Origin: Myxococcales bacterium
Lineage (GTDB): Bacteria > Myxococcota_A > Polyangia > Palsa-1104
Length of the DNA stretch: 64,000 nt
Assembly (NCBI GenBank): GCA_003170275.1
Contig: PNAM01000087.1
Span: forward strand, 35,871 to 99,870
Direction: 5' to 3'
Below, in pieces: positions 60,847 through 64,000 of the stretch. The position numbers and the translations under genes were made by a program. How positions within the stretch are numbered: position 1 is the stretch's first letter; every line of letters begins with the position of its first letter. The notes beneath the pieces were generated by a model, which ran no database searches, was not told the origin of the DNA, and saw only the letters and a program-made list of their open reading frames with translations.

Positions 60847-60928
60847 GTTTTGGCCGGGTTCCGGCCGTCGAAAGCCTGTGTTTTCTACTGTGTCGGCCGG
60901 GAGGTGTCAACCGGAATTGGCGAAAAGG

Positions 60929-63412
<2,484 letters not shown>

Positions 63413-63434
63413 GTGAGGTTTATACTAACGCCGA

Positions 63435-64000
63435 CTACTTGCGACCGCCACCCTCGGCAGCCGCTTCTTTCTGATACATCAGTAACGGTTGCTGCTGCGC
63501 GTCGATCACCTCTTCGTTGACGATGACCTCTTTGACGCTGGTTGTCGACGGTAGCTCGTACATGATGTCGAGCATCGCGTTCTCGAGGATGGCGCGCAGT
63601 CCGCGAGCGCCCGACTTGTGCTTGAGCGCCGCCTTGGCGACAGAGTGCAGCGCGCCCTTGGTGAACTTGAGCTTGGCGCCGTCCATGTCGAACAGCTTCT
63701 GATACTGCTTGATGAGGGCGTTCTTGGGCTTGATCAGGATGTCGACGAGCGCTTCCTCGCTCAGCTCGTGCAAGGGCGCGATGACCGGCAGTCGCCCGAC
63801 GAACTCGGGAATCATCCCGTACTTGAGGAGATCCTCCGGCTGCACGTCCTTCAGGTACTCCCACACCTTCTTCTCGGCCTTCGAGGCGATCTTGGCGCCG
63901 AAGCCCATCTGCTTCTGCCCGACCCGGTTCTCGATGATGTCCTCGAGCCCGGTGAACGCGCCGCCGCAGATGAACAAGATGTTGGTGGTGTCGACCTGCA
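63435..64000 (-). CDS. clpX: ATP-dependent Clp protease ATP-binding subunit ClpX, C-terminal part
   Basis: The last ~188 residues: NILFICGGAFTGLEDII, KQMGFGAKI, DLLKYGMIPEFVGRLPVIAPLHELSEEALVDIL (sensor region), KNALIKQYQKLFDMDG, and SGARGLRAILENAMLDIMYELPS (sensor 2). ClpX unfolds substrates for ClpP. The N-terminus (zinc domain, Walker A/B) lies beyond the right edge. Upstream of lon in the same direction. Confidence 0.97.
   Translation of the reverse strand, partial: QVDTTNILFICGGAFTGLEDIIENRVGQKQMGFGAKIASKAEKKVWEYLKDVQPEDLLKYGMIPEFVGRLPVIAPLHELSEEALVDILIKPKNALIKQYQKLFDMDGAKLKFTKGALHSVAKAALKHKSGARGLRAILENAMLDIMYELPSTTSVKEVIVNEEVIDAQQQPLLMYQKEAAAEGGGRK

Overview
The window is high-GC bacterial DNA. 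The right end is ordinary chromosome: lon and clpX (both minus strand), then tRNA-Val(TAC) and tRNA-Asp(GTC). Long Cys-rich lipoproteins, Pro/Ala-rich secreted proteins and composition suggest a Myxococcota or other deltaproteobacterial-type host; that assignment is inference, because no rRNA is present. Almost everything to the left of the tRNAs is a composite mobile island. A 23-bp copy of the 3' end of tRNA-Asp lies at 4271-4293 and matches 60672-60694 inside the tRNA gene, so 4271-60694 (56.4 kb) is bounded by putative att sites. Three tyrosine-integrase genes lie within about 170 bp of these att copies: a 5'-truncated fragment (3684-4124), an intact minus-strand gene (4464-5681) and an intact plus-strand gene (59371-60579). 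This points to repeated, tandem integration at one tRNA. Layout, left to right. (1) 1-3684: one minus-strand frame, open with no stop, encodes the C-terminal half of an Lhr-like SF2 helicase running in frame into an AddB-like protein. It is cut off where it meets the integrase fragment. (2) 4.4-25.7 kb: early and regulatory arm of a tailed prophage, mostly minus strand: integrase, excisionase, small unknown proteins, an orphan receiver, an XRE regulator, a ParE-type toxin/antitoxin pair, a sensor kinase, a TcmP plus three-Cys (DUF5131) pair, a 1.2-kb strand-asymmetric non-coding stretch, a repressor, an ASCH protein, a RelE/UvrD-type helicase and a Mod-type DNA methyltransferase. This arm ends with a truncated DnaB-like gene and a replication initiator that contains iterons. 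(3) 25.9-42.3 kb: UvsW-like helicase, lysis genes, tail-fibre genes, a sheath/LamG chimera, major capsid, scaffold and a MuF protein fused to a kinase-like domain. Terminase, portal, tail tube, tape measure and baseplate are absent, and several gene junctions look fused or frameshifted, so this prophage is probably defective. (4) 42.35-60.6 kb: a differently organised second element, mainly plus strand. It has two beta-rich proteins, tail-anchored membrane proteins, a membrane-anchored transglycosylase, two J-domain proteins (one fused to ParB), secreted proteins including a copper-amine-oxidase-like one, a TIR-like/DHH/HAD/UDG-like gene run, a divergent repressor/ParB control region and an excisionase-integrase pair next to tRNA-Asp. 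It has no recognisable tailed-phage genes and is the best candidate here for something undescribed. Functions named here come from motifs read by eye; no database search was run.
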